Source of the DNA: Gammaproteobacteria bacterium
GTDB taxonomy: Bacteria > Pseudomonadota > Gammaproteobacteria > SZUA-152
NCBI GenBank assembly: GCA_021648485.1
Contig: JAKISS010000029.1
Span: forward strand, 1-34,201
Length of the DNA: 34,201 bases
Direction of reading: 5' to 3'
Made by a program: the position numbers and the translations under genes. Position 1 is the first letter of the stretch. Every line of letters starts with the position of its first letter. This document shows positions 26,959-34,201 of this stretch, piece by piece. Below the pieces are notes generated by a model that searched no databases, was not told where the DNA came from, and worked only from the letters and a program-made list of their open reading frames with translations.

Positions 26959-27894
26959 CTAAACGGAAACGTCCTGATTCAGAGGCCGCCCAATACGCCC
27001 GCCAAGAATAATCTGTATGGCAACAGAAGCGGCAACAGTACGATTATCTGCGCCGATTTTGGGGTACATTTGTTCCAGGTGTTTATTCACCGTTCTCGGG
27101 CTCATTTCCAGCACTTCGGCAATTTCCCGGTTAGTTTTACCATGAGCCAGCCAGAGCAAAACTTCTGCTTCACGATAGGTGATATCCAGGCTTTCCTCCA
27201 ATATAGCAGGGTCAATTTCAACATCGGGAGATTGGATTTTCAGCAGGTATTCATCCTCGTTTGTCTGTTTGAAATAATAGACGGTGAGCGCAGCATTTTG
27301 TTCATCTAATGGCAGAGCCAGATCATGTCCGGCTTGACCACTGGATAACCAGCGACTGAATCGTTCTTTTAGTTCACTGGAGCCTGCCCTTCCCTGCGTT
27401 TTATTCAACAAAATCTGGGCTTCCGGTGTTGCCCATAAAACATATCCGTGTTTATCAATACAAAACACATGTTGGCGCAGTGAGTCCAATGCGCCCTGTG
27501 CTTCCATGAGCATGCGCGCACTGTTGGTGTGCTGACGAATGCGTACCAGTAATTCTTCAGGATGAATCGGTTTAATAATGTAGTCATTGCCTCCAGCGTC
27601 AAAGGCTTTGACGATGTGCTCTACTTCGCTGAGGCCGGTCATAAAAATAATTGGAATCAGCGGTAGTTGTTTGCGAATTTCACGAGTGCATTCAAAGCCA
27701 TCCATGACCGGCATAATAGCATCCATTAAAATCACATCGGGTGTAATTTGGTTAAGCACATTCATGGCTTGTTGACCATTAAGTGCGATTAATACTGCAA
27801 TTCCGGCTTCGTCCAGGGCGAGATTGACCATGCTTAATGAATCGGGTGAGTCATCCACAACCAGTACCGTTGTTTTGTCCTTGAAGCGTTGCAT
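26959..27894 (-). CDS. Response regulator with REC, PAS-like and LuxR-type HTH domains
   Basis: The 311-residue cytosolic regulator has a receiver domain at residues about 8-125, with TTVLVVDDSPD (acidic pocket), phosphorylation site Asp58 in VILMDAIMPVMDG, conserved Thr in IFMTGLS and Lys in YIIKPIHP. A middle region (about 135-225; HVFCIDKHGYVLWATPEAQ) looks like a degenerate PAS sensor. A LuxR/GerE helix-turn-helix follows (about 240-300: LDITYREAEVLLWLAHGKTN, then REIAEVLEMSPRTVNKHLEQ). Its ATG shares one base with the stop of the kinase gene (TGATG), so the two are translationally coupled and very likely form a two-component pair. Target genes are unknown; transporters or catabolic genes for the sensed compound would be the obvious guess. 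Confidence 0.92.
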   Translation of the reverse strand: MQRFKDKTTVLVVDDSPDSLSMVNLALDEAGIAVLIALNGQQAMNVLNQITPDVILMDAIMPVMDGFECTREIRKQLPLIPIIFMTGLSEVEHIVKAFDAGGNDYIIKPIHPEELLVRIRQHTNSARMLMEAQGALDSLRQHVFCIDKHGYVLWATPEAQILLNKTQGRAGSSELKERFSRWLSSGQAGHDLALPLDEQNAALTVYYFKQTNEDEYLLKIQSPDVEIDPAILEESLDITYREAEVLLWLAHGKTNREIAEVLEMSPRTVNKHLEQMYPKIGADNRTVAASVAIQIILGGRIGRPLNQDVSV

Positions 27895-30800
27895 CAGTTT
27901 TCCTTACCTTTTGATTCAGTCAATTCATCAATAACATGCACAATACGGTCGAGGTCACATTGTTCCGATAATATTTTTATTTTGTTGACCCAGGCAGGCT
28001 GGGCATGTTGTGATTCAAAAAACTCAATGCACTCTGTTACCCCTTTTAAATATCCCATACTGGCAAAACGCCGCAATGAATCAAGTGTTTCCGAGTCCAG
28101 GTGGGATATTATCGTTTCGTCACCATTTTCTGCATCTGTTTCCAAAGCCTGTTCAGTATTGTGCCATTGTAAATCAAGACACCGCTGTAATTGTTCCAGC
28201 AATTTTCCTATGCGTATAGGTTTGTTGATATAGGCATCAAAATTCACTTCTTTTTGTAACACGGTGGCATTTTCATAAGGATCGGCAGAAAGCAGAATAA
28301 TGGGTTTGCTAAACCCGCGCTGGCGCAATTCTGCCAACAATTGCCAGCCATTCATTTCCGGCATATTGATATCCAGTAAAAACAAATCAATGGATTGCAG
28401 TCGCCCATCGATCATTTCCAGTGTCTGTTCGGCTGATTCTGCCTGATGAATAATAAACCCCAGTGGTTGTAACAAGTCATGAATCAAATGGCGGTGGCTG
28501 TTTTCATCATCGACAACCATAATATGGCGAGGTGCTCCTTCATAACCGCATATATCAGTATGGTTCTGACTGATGGAAAGCTGTTCGGCCACACTGGGCA
28601 AAAAAAGACTGAGACAAAACTCGGTACCCAGCCCTGGCCAACTTTTTAATTCCAGGCTACCACCCATCATTTCCACCAACAGGCGACTAATGGACAGGCC
28701 CAGCCCAGTGCCGCTGATCCGTTGGGTTTGTTTGTTGTGTACTCGTTCAAAGGGTTCAAAAATTCTTGATTGATCTTCTTTGGCAATACCGATGCCGGTG
28801 TCTTTGACCGTCAAGCGGGCAACCTGATTACGGTAAGTAATATGCAGTTCAACTTTTCCTTCCGGGGTAAATTTGATGGCATTGGATAACAGATTTAATA
28901 AAATCTGACGCAATCGTTTTTCATCAATGGAAACATACCAGGGCAAATCCGCCTGGCAGTTAATGATAAAGTCAATACCCTTTTCTTTGGCCATAGGCCT
29001 GAACATATCTTCAAATTGCTGGACCAGTAAGCGTAGGTCTACCGTGTCTCGATGCAAATCCAGTTTGCGGGATTCGATTTTTGAAATTTCCAGCAGCCCT
29101 TCTATAACATCAGACAAGTGTTCACTGCTGCGTTTTATGACGGATGAAATTTTTTGACTTTTTTTATCCAGCCGGGTGTCAGCCTCCATCAGTTGGGCAT
29201 AACCAAAAATGGTATTCAATGGTGTTCTTAGCTCATGGCTGACACCGGATAAATAACGTGATTTTGCTTTGTTGGCCGTATTCGCTGCATCACGCGCCTT
29301 CGCCAGTTCGATGGCGGTCTGTTCATGTGCCTTGGCTTCACGTATCAGCAGTGCTGCCTGAAGCTGTGTTTCACTGAGAGCAAAGCGCGCACTTTTTTGG
29401 GCGAGCACATACAGCCAGACCAGGACGCCTGTCACCAGCATCAAGAGGAAAAACACCTGCCATAAGGCACCACTGATCAGCAACAAATCGGTTTGTGTTT
29501 TATTCTGCTGGGCATAAAACACCACAGCGAGCAGACCTGCAATAATGCTTGCAGTAATGCTAAACATACCTAAAAAATGTCCGGTAACGGACTGTAGCCG
29601 CTGATGAATAAACACCGGTAATATCCGGCTGAAAAATGCAGATGCCTGTGCAGACAGGTGGGCATCCGGCCTGCATTGGTTGCCACAGCGGGAATCCAGT
29701 GCGCAGCACAGGGAACAAATCATACCCTCATAACTCGGGCATTGGCTCATATCTTCATAATCAAAATTGTTTTCACACACCCGGCAACATTGTTGCCCGG
29801 AATCCTCTTTCAGAGTAGGCACGGAGTCTGCCTCCTTAGCGCGGCATAAATAATATCGCCCCCCGGTCATCCAGGCAATCAAGGGCACAGTGACAAAAGG
29901 AATCAACAAGGATATGAAAGCTGCCAAAGCCTCTGCCACTTCACCCAAAAACCCCAGATTAGCGATAATACCGACGCTGGCAGCAATCACCATCGAGACG
30001 ACGCCCACCGGATTGATGTCGTGCAAGTGGCTGCGCCTGAATTCGATATGCGCAGGACTCAGCCCCAGCGGTTTGTTGATGACCAGATCTGCCACCACGC
30101 AACCAACCCAGGCCACCACCAGACAGGCATAAGTAATCAAAATACTTTCAAAAGCCTGATAGAGTCCCAGTTCCATCAGCATCAAGGCGATGGTGACATT
30201 AAACACCAGCCACACTACCCGCCCGGGATGACTGTGTGTCAGCCGTGAGAAAAAATTACCCCAGGCAATGGAGCCTGCGTAGGCGTTGGTCACATTGATT
30301 TTCAGCTGAGATATAACCACAAATATACCTGCCAGCCACAGCGCCATGTCGGGGTTAATCGTGATGTAATTAAATGCCACGGCGTACATGTGTGCAGGAT
30401 CATCGGCCAGCTCGGGAGACAAGCCATGATTCAGTGCAAGTACCGCAAGGAACGAGCCCACAAATAATTTGATGACGCCAAAGACCACCCAGCCCGGCCC
30501 GGCACACACCACAGCCAGCCACCATTGGGTTTTATTCTGCTGGTTTCGCACCGGCAAAAATCGCAGGAAATCGGCCTGCTCACCGTTTTGTGCAATCAGA
30601 GGGAAAATCACCGCCGCCGCTGCACCAAAAAGTAATAGCTCAAACCCTTGCCCTCCCTCAGCAGCAGAGCCACCATAAGTCAGCCATTGCGAAAAAGCGG
30701 CAGACTCGTGCATGCCGATAAACACCAGCGGCAGAATTTGTAAAATCAGCCACACGGGTTGTGTCCAGGCCTGGAAACGGGAAATACGGGTGATACCGTG

Positions 30801-31310
30801 GGTCACCAGCGGAATAACCACAATGGTACTGATAATATAGGCCAGCGACATGGGAATGCCCGTGGTCATATTAATCGCCATGGACATGATGGCCGCTTCA
30901 ATGGCAAAAAATATGAAGGTAAATGAAGCATAAACCAGTGATGAAAGAGTGGAACCGATATAACCAAAACCGGCTCCCCGGGTGAGCAGATCAATATCGA
31001 TACCATCTCTTGCTGAATAATAGGCCAGCGGCAACCCGGACAAAAAGATAATGCCACCCACCACCAGAATCGCCCACATGGCATTGGTAAAACCATAATT
31101 CAGGGTAATGGTGCCGCCAATAGCCTCCAATGCCAGGAAGGAAATAATACCCAGCGCCGTATTAGCAACCCAGGCAGCGGACCATCGTCGCGCCCGTTTG
31201 GCGGTATAGCGCAGAGCGTAGTCTTCCAGCGTTTCATTAGCGACCCACTGGTTATACTCGCGGCGGATTCGCAGTGCATCTTTATTATTCTCATTGGGGT
31301 TTTTTTTCAT
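27894..31310 (-). CDS. NCS1/CodB-type transporter fused to a hybrid histidine kinase
   Basis: The 1138-residue inner-membrane protein combines four parts. Residues about 40-500 are a full nucleobase:cation symporter-1 (CodB-like) module of some twelve membrane segments, including GFGYIGSTLSSLVYASFTFI, TQPVWLILQILPLVFIG and VTNAYAGSIAWGNFFSRLTH. Residues about 505-545 are Cys-rich (CCRVCENNF, MICSLCCALDSRCGNQC), suggesting metal binding. Two further membrane segments (about 575-640) lead to HisKA (His692 in SGVSHELRTPLN), HATPase_c (N box LLNLLSNAIKFTPEG, then VKDTGIGI and GTGLGLSIS) and a receiver with Asp980 (LLDINMPEMNG). The ~80-residue tail is helical and has no clear HPt motif. It parallels CbrA/CrbS, where an SLC5 carrier feeds a kinase. 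The signal is probably a nucleobase, hydantoin or related compound. Confidence 0.93.
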   Translation of the reverse strand: MKKNPNENNKDALRIRREYNQWVANETLEDYALRYTAKRARRWSAAWVANTALGIISFLALEAIGGTITLNYGFTNAMWAILVVGGIIFLSGLPLAYYSARDGIDIDLLTRGAGFGYIGSTLSSLVYASFTFIFFAIEAAIMSMAINMTTGIPMSLAYIISTIVVIPLVTHGITRISRFQAWTQPVWLILQILPLVFIGMHESAAFSQWLTYGGSAAEGGQGFELLLFGAAAAVIFPLIAQNGEQADFLRFLPVRNQQNKTQWWLAVVCAGPGWVVFGVIKLFVGSFLAVLALNHGLSPELADDPAHMYAVAFNYITINPDMALWLAGIFVVISQLKINVTNAYAGSIAWGNFFSRLTHSHPGRVVWLVFNVTIALMLMELGLYQAFESILITYACLVVAWVGCVVADLVINKPLGLSPAHIEFRRSHLHDINPVGVVSMVIAASVGIIANLGFLGEVAEALAAFISLLIPFVTVPLIAWMTGGRYYLCRAKEADSVPTLKEDSGQQCCRVCENNFDYEDMSQCPSYEGMICSLCCALDSRCGNQCRPDAHLSAQASAFFSRILPVFIHQRLQSVTGHFLGMFSITASIIAGLLAVVFYAQQNKTQTDLLLISGALWQVFFLLMLVTGVLVWLYVLAQKSARFALSETQLQAALLIREAKAHEQTAIELAKARDAANTANKAKSRYLSGVSHELRTPLNTIFGYAQLMEADTRLDKKSQKISSVIKRSSEHLSDVIEGLLEISKIESRKLDLHRDTVDLRLLVQQFEDMFRPMAKEKGIDFIINCQADLPWYVSIDEKRLRQILLNLLSNAIKFTPEGKVELHITYRNQVARLTVKDTGIGIAKEDQSRIFEPFERVHNKQTQRISGTGLGLSISRLLVEMMGGSLELKSWPGLGTEFCLSLFLPSVAEQLSISQNHTDICGYEGAPRHIMVVDDENSHRHLIHDLLQPLGFIIHQAESAEQTLEMIDGRLQSIDLFLLDINMPEMNGWQLLAELRQRGFSKPIILLSADPYENATVLQKEVNFDAYINKPIRIGKLLEQLQRCLDLQWHNTEQALETDAENGDETIISHLDSETLDSLRRFASMGYLKGVTECIEFFESQHAQPAWVNKIKILSEQCDLDRIVHVIDELTESKGKEN

Positions 31311-31442
31311 TAATAATCTGCCACACCGCCCCCCTGGCAGTTACTCTGTTTTTAATATTTTTTAAAGCAGCACTACGATACTGAATACACCCAGCAGAGT
31401 AAAATGTGTTTTTGGCGAGGAGAAATTTTGCCCTTCCTGAAA

Positions 31443-31470
31443 GAGAAAGGCAGCCGTAGCTGCCTTTCTC
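31443..31470 (-). terminator. Hairpin terminator after the small membrane protein gene
   Basis: A perfect 12-bp stem (gagaaaggcagc and gctgcctttctc) closes a 4-base loop cgta, 46 bases beyond the stop at 31516. The minus-strand continuation is pyrimidine-rich but has no long T-run, so it would be a moderate terminator, or could act as an attenuator before the kinase gene. Confidence 0.6.
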
Positions 31471-31515
31471 CCAACTGGGTAAAAAAATCTCAAATATTCA
31501 TAAATTACGACATGA

Positions 31516-31821
31516 TTACATCGTTCCCTTTTCCATATTGTCAGTCATACCGAATGGTAACGGGAGACTTGTCATGATAGGGCTTACCGTTTTATGTATC
31601 AGAGTATTTTTCACGAGATAAGTATAGATGGTGGTAACAAAAAGCTCACGTACAAGATTTTCGCCCAACATCCCCATAATAAGTGGGATGATACTGGCAA
31701 GTGCCAGCCAGCTAATGAGGGGAGACGCATCTTTAAAAAACATAAGCGAAACCAATGCAGCAAAACCTGTTAATACAAGAAGCGACCGTGTAACCCATGT
31801 AAATGTGTATTGTGTTTTCAT
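31516..31821 (-). CDS. Small two-segment membrane protein of unknown function
   Basis: About 101 residues with two hydrophobic segments, at about residues 9-26 (VTRSLLVLTGFAALVSLMFF) and 33-55 (LISWLALASIIPLIMGMLG), a short loop, and a C-terminal tail with LPLPFGMTDNMEKGTM. The ATG at 31821 has AAGG nine bases upstream; an ATG at 31830 lies directly against the AAGG and is less likely. I do not recognise the family. It lies upstream of the transporter-kinase gene on the same strand but is separated by ~200 bp and a strong hairpin, so common transcription is uncertain. Its topology resembles small YgaP/DUF2892-like membrane proteins; that is a guess. Confidence 0.6.
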   Translation of the reverse strand: MKTQYTFTWVTRSLLVLTGFAALVSLMFFKDASPLISWLALASIIPLIMGMLGENLVRELFVTTIYTYLVKNTLIHKTVSPIMTSLPLPFGMTDNMEKGTM

Positions 31822-32173
31822 GTTTGTCATCCTTGATGTTTGCTTATATATGTAAATAATGCCCCATTAAGGACATCACACATTAGACGCACACACGGCA
31901 AATTTGGACGACATTTTTGTGATAATTTCATAAGTTTTTTGAATTTTTACAGGACAAAGTAAGGAACAGAACGGCTGCATCACTAAAACTTGGTAAAATA
32001 CACAGAGTTAGATGCTTATCACGAGAAGTTATTTCAAGAATTTCTTATATTCCTCAGTATCACCGGTATATTTTCCGCTTTGTCAGGACCAAGTAAACAA
32101 AACAAGGACACCCACTTTAACTATTGACAATCCAAACCCTCAAGGAGTTACACCACTGGTTAAGGAGTTAACC
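31822..32173. other. Intergenic region between divergent genes
   Basis: AT-rich, with no gene recognised. At its right end, aggacacccacttt and two tandem aaggagtta boxes precede the transposase ATG; the second box is its ribosome site. Confidence 0.3.
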
Positions 32174-32819
32174 ATGCCCAAACTCCGCTATGCCCAGGTC
32201 TCGCTGGAATCCACCCCCTATTACCACTGTGTCTCCCGCTGTGTTCGCCGGGCATTTTTGTATGGCCGTGATCAGTTATCAGGCAATAGTTATGAGCACC
32301 GGCGGCAGTGGATTGAGGATAAGTTACTGGATTTGGCCGGTATCTTTTCGCTGGATATCTGTGTTTATGCCATTATGTCTAATCATTACCATGTGGTGTT
32401 TCATATTGATCAGGATAGGGCTGAAAACTGGACTCAGTCGGAAGTGATTCAGCAGTGGCATCAGCTGTTCTCCGGAAACCTGCTTTCATAGCGTTTTCTG
32501 CGGAATGAAAAGCTGGGCAAGGCTGAATTGACGGTGCTGGGTAAAAGTGTGACGGAATGGCGCAGGCGCTTAATGGACATCAGTTGGTTTATGCGGGTGT
32601 TGAATGAGTCCATTGCCCGTCAAGCTAATGCAGAGGATGGTTGTACTGGACGGTTCTGGGAGGGGCGCGTTTCAAGTCTTACTGGATGAATCCGTTCTGG
32701 CAGCCTGTATGGCGTATGTGGACCTTAACCCGGTGAGAGCAGGTATCGCGAAAACACCGGATTCATCGATCCATACCCGTACGAAAAGGGGTCGTTGCTT
32801 GATATTATATGAAAGGTAG
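32174..32819 (+). pseudogene. Broken RAYT/Y1-type (REP-associated) transposase
   Basis: The first part (MPKLRYAQVSLESTPYYHCV to 32491) is the N-terminal half of a Y1 tyrosine transposase, with the HUH motif in YAIMSNHYHVVFHID. A TAG stop at 32489-32491 interrupts it in frame, in the place where relatives have Gln (SQRFLR). The frame continues as RFLRNEKLGKAELTVLGKSV and MDISWFMRVLNESIARQANA up to GCTGRFWEGR, then a +1 shift near 32675 leads to LLDESVLAACMAYVDLNPVR. The C-terminus is degenerate after about 32770. Such proteins cut single-stranded DNA at hairpin ends to move REP elements. At least two inactivating lesions make it a dead copy. Confidence 0.88.
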
Positions 32820-32861
32820 TAAATACTGTGCAACATCAAGCAATGCCCCCCTTTGTTCTTT

Positions 32862-33026
32862 AGAATCCGCGAGCTGATCAAGCTAGGCGTCAGAAAGCGT
32901 GAAGCCATCTATTTGGGGCTGTCGCGTAAAAGTTACTGGCGTCTGTCGAAGACCTTAGCCACGAACAGTGGATTAAGCAATGCACATTTTGAAAAGATAG
33001 GACTCATTTCCGTGCGCACGCTATAG
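32862..33026 (+). pseudogene. C-terminal remnant of a group II intron reverse transcriptase/maturase
   Basis: The frame RIRELIKLGVRKREAIYLGL then SRKSYWRLSKTLATNSGLSN and EKIGLISVRTL matches the C-terminal end of intron-encoded proteins, which typically read xLGxxRxxAIxxGxSRKxYWRLSxTxAxxxALSNxxLxxQGLxSLxxxW. A TAG replaces the Trp position; the following codons (CKIYHPATAR) still match the usual xIHYPATAR ending. All upstream RT and maturase parts are missing. The fragment abuts the decayed transposase, so the intron was truncated by a later event or deletion. Confidence 0.75.
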
Positions 33027-33114
33027 TGCAAGATTTATCATCCGGCTACGGCCCGATAGGCACTTGATGTGGATCTGATTTTCCCAATGAAGCATCTCTG
33101 CGAATAGCAGGCTG

Positions 33115-33182
33115 GCGCCGTATACGGACCCGTATGTACGGTGCTGTGGTAGGGGGCTACTTGAGTAGCTCCCTATCCCGAT
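33115..33182 (+). ncRNA. Group II intron domains V-VI (3' end of the intron)
   Basis: gcgccgtatacggacccgta followed by tgtacggtgc folds into a 30-base hairpin like group II intron domain V, with a gcgccgt/acggtgc base and an internal bulge. The next hairpin, gggggctac, ttga, gtagctccc (33152-33173 region), fits domain VI, and the intron would end near the ccctatcccgat at 33170-33182. The position, downstream of the maturase tail, supports the call. With domains I-IV gone it cannot splice. Confidence 0.6.
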
Positions 33183-33192
33183 TATGCATTTA

Positions 33193-33672
33193 TTAGTGAT
33201 GATGTTTATTACTTCCAACTTTAGAGTTGAAAGATGGGAATTTATTGGTTGCATATATGCTATGACAACTAACACAAGTTTCACTCATTTTTGAAAAATA
33301 AAACCCAATTAATTCTGTTTTTTTCATTTCTGAGGCATGAGATAACATGCCCGAATAGTAGTGAAATTCTTCATCTAATTTTAAGAATTTCTTTGGTAAT
33401 TTAGAATGTAATTCGTGCATTTGGCTTTTTGTTAGGTTTTGCCTTAGCACATAGCTACCTTCCATTTTTTTTGCTATTGGGGCTATTATGTCCCATTGAC
33501 CTGATATATAGGCATCCATAATTTCTTTCATGCCTTGATTCAATTGAATCATTTCTTTTGAAAACAATTGTTGTAATTGAGGTGATAGTAATGACACACC
33601 TGAATTTTTATTTTCAGCATGACTGATAGGCAACATAATAAAAAATAAAATTATAGTAGGTAGTATTTTCAT
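33193..33672 (-). CDS. Periplasmic c-type cytochrome, cytochrome c'-like
   Basis: The 159-residue product has a signal peptide (MKILPTIILFFIMLPISHA) followed by a mostly helical domain. The single heme site, C133-V-S-C136-H137, lies near the C-terminus (SKMSETCVSCHSIYATNKF), as in cytochrome c' and c-556-type four-helix proteins. The protein ends in KHHH, which could bind a metal or be incidental. The start at 33672 has an AGAGGAA ribosome site. Function is probably electron transfer or gas (NO/CO) binding; no partner enzyme is adjacent. It is flanked by the intron remnant and an IS4 element, so it is an isolated gene between mobile elements. Confidence 0.82.
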   Translation of the reverse strand: MKILPTIILFFIMLPISHAENKNSGVSLLSPQLQQLFSKEMIQLNQGMKEIMDAYISGQWDIIAPIAKKMEGSYVLRQNLTKSQMHELHSKLPKKFLKLDEEFHYYSGMLSHASEMKKTELIGFYFSKMSETCVSCHSIYATNKFPSFNSKVGSNKHHH

Positions 33673-33760
33673 CTGGTTCCTCTTTTTTATTTTATGCAGT
33701 CACGGTAGGAACACTGATTGCTCAGCGTCCCCCGCACAGATCCTTTCTATTACCCACAAG

Positions 33761-34201
33761 TTATATACTTTGCGCAAGAATCCAGCCTCGCGAAATATCA
33801 TTTAGTCGCTTCCAGCCCCGCCACAATGTTGTTATTCCTGGGTCTCCATCACCCGCCCTTCCTAAAAACCCTCCAAGCATAGCAATCCACCTAACAGTAT
33901 TGCCCATTTTGGGTGCTCTTTTGGGAAGTTTTTTATTTTTATGAATTTCCAAATAGAGTGGCATCCAGTGTTGCCTGTCGATAAAAATCTCACAAGATAT
34001 TTCTGGATCTGTTCTGGCGATCAACGTTAGCATAAACAATTTCCACGCAACAACGCTCATTACCGCAATAAATTTGACTAATTTGTCAGCATCTCCCAAG
34101 CGACATTCTTCGATTTGGAGTCCAGACTTCAAAACCTTGAAATATGTTTCAATACGCCAGCGCAGACAATACCACTTAACCTTTTCAGACGCATCTGCAA
34201 A
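33761..34201 (-). CDS. IS4-family transposase, C-terminal part (runs off window)
   Basis: The minus strand is open from the window edge to a stop at 33761, about 146 residues. The IS4-family YREK signature is complete: Y-x2-R-x3-E-x6-K in YCLRWRIETYFKVLKSG, including the third catalytic acid (Glu). Downstream motifs (GLQIEECRLGDADKLVKFIA, then MLGGFLGRAGDGDPGITTLW and RGWKRLNDISRGW) are typical of the family's C-terminus. DDE transposases of this group move the element by cut-and-paste. The first catalytic Asp residues lie outside the window. The terminal inverted repeat should lie in about 33673-33760 but could not be confirmed without the other end. Confidence 0.92.
   Translation of the reverse strand, partial: FADASEKVKWYCLRWRIETYFKVLKSGLQIEECRLGDADKLVKFIAVMSVVAWKLFMLTLIARTDPEISCEIFIDRQHWMPLYLEIHKNKKLPKRAPKMGNTVRWIAMLGGFLGRAGDGDPGITTLWRGWKRLNDISRGWILAQSI

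Noticed and set aside
31443-31470. Riboswitch ahead of the transporter-kinase gene
   Set aside because: It is a simple 12-bp hairpin with no conserved aptamer features; a terminator or attenuator is more economical.

Overview
The window looks like a chromosomal segment from a gammaproteobacterium. The evidence is a full-length AcnB-type aconitase, a TatD nuclease beside a pilZ remnant (a familiar gammaproteobacterial gene pair), a PEP-CTERM exported protein, a two-partner secretion locus, a REP-associated (RAYT-type) transposase and a group II intron fragment. Species cannot be named from the sequence. The gene set (surface exoprotein, PEP-CTERM protein, lipoprotein, nutrient-sensing kinase) suits an aquatic or biofilm-forming bacterium; that is inference. 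I found no tRNA, rRNA or CRISPR array.

Layout. Positions 1-9661 are mostly housekeeping: an edge-truncated hypothetical gene (-), a TPR/O-GlcNAc-transferase-like protein (+), acnB (-), a small membrane protein behind a collapsed parDE toxin-antitoxin remnant (-), a class V PLP enzyme (+), tatD with degenerate pilZ (-), and a membrane-anchored thioredoxin-like protein (-). Positions 9662-13059 hold a PEP-CTERM protein with a good sigma-54 promoter match, and a large lipoprotein on the opposite strand. Positions 13060-15300 contain a ~180-bp palindrome and a two-gene unit: a frameshifted protein with a His/Cys pair resembling caspase-like peptidases, then a translationally coupled exported protein.

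Positions 15586-26377 form a two-partner secretion system. The TpsB transporter comes first, then, after a 586-bp gap carrying two mirror-image REP-like units, a 2755-residue TpsA exoprotein. Its central third is about nine ~150-residue composite repeats with isolated RTX-like GGxGxD motifs. Positions 26959-31310 encode a signalling pair with a 1-nt overlap: a hybrid histidine kinase whose input module is a complete NCS1/CodB-type transporter plus a Cys-rich segment, and a REC/PAS-like/LuxR response regulator. The right end (32170-34201) is a mobile-element graveyard: a broken RAYT transposase, the 3' end of a group II intron, a small c-type cytochrome, and an IS4-family transposase running off the edge.

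Dispersed repeats are a theme. A ~160-bp repeat occurs in the same orientation at 2628 and 26762, and several inverted-repeat elements sit in intergenic gaps. The strongest candidates for something new are the transporter-kinase fusion, the His/Cys protein plus exported partner, and the repeat architecture of the giant exoprotein.
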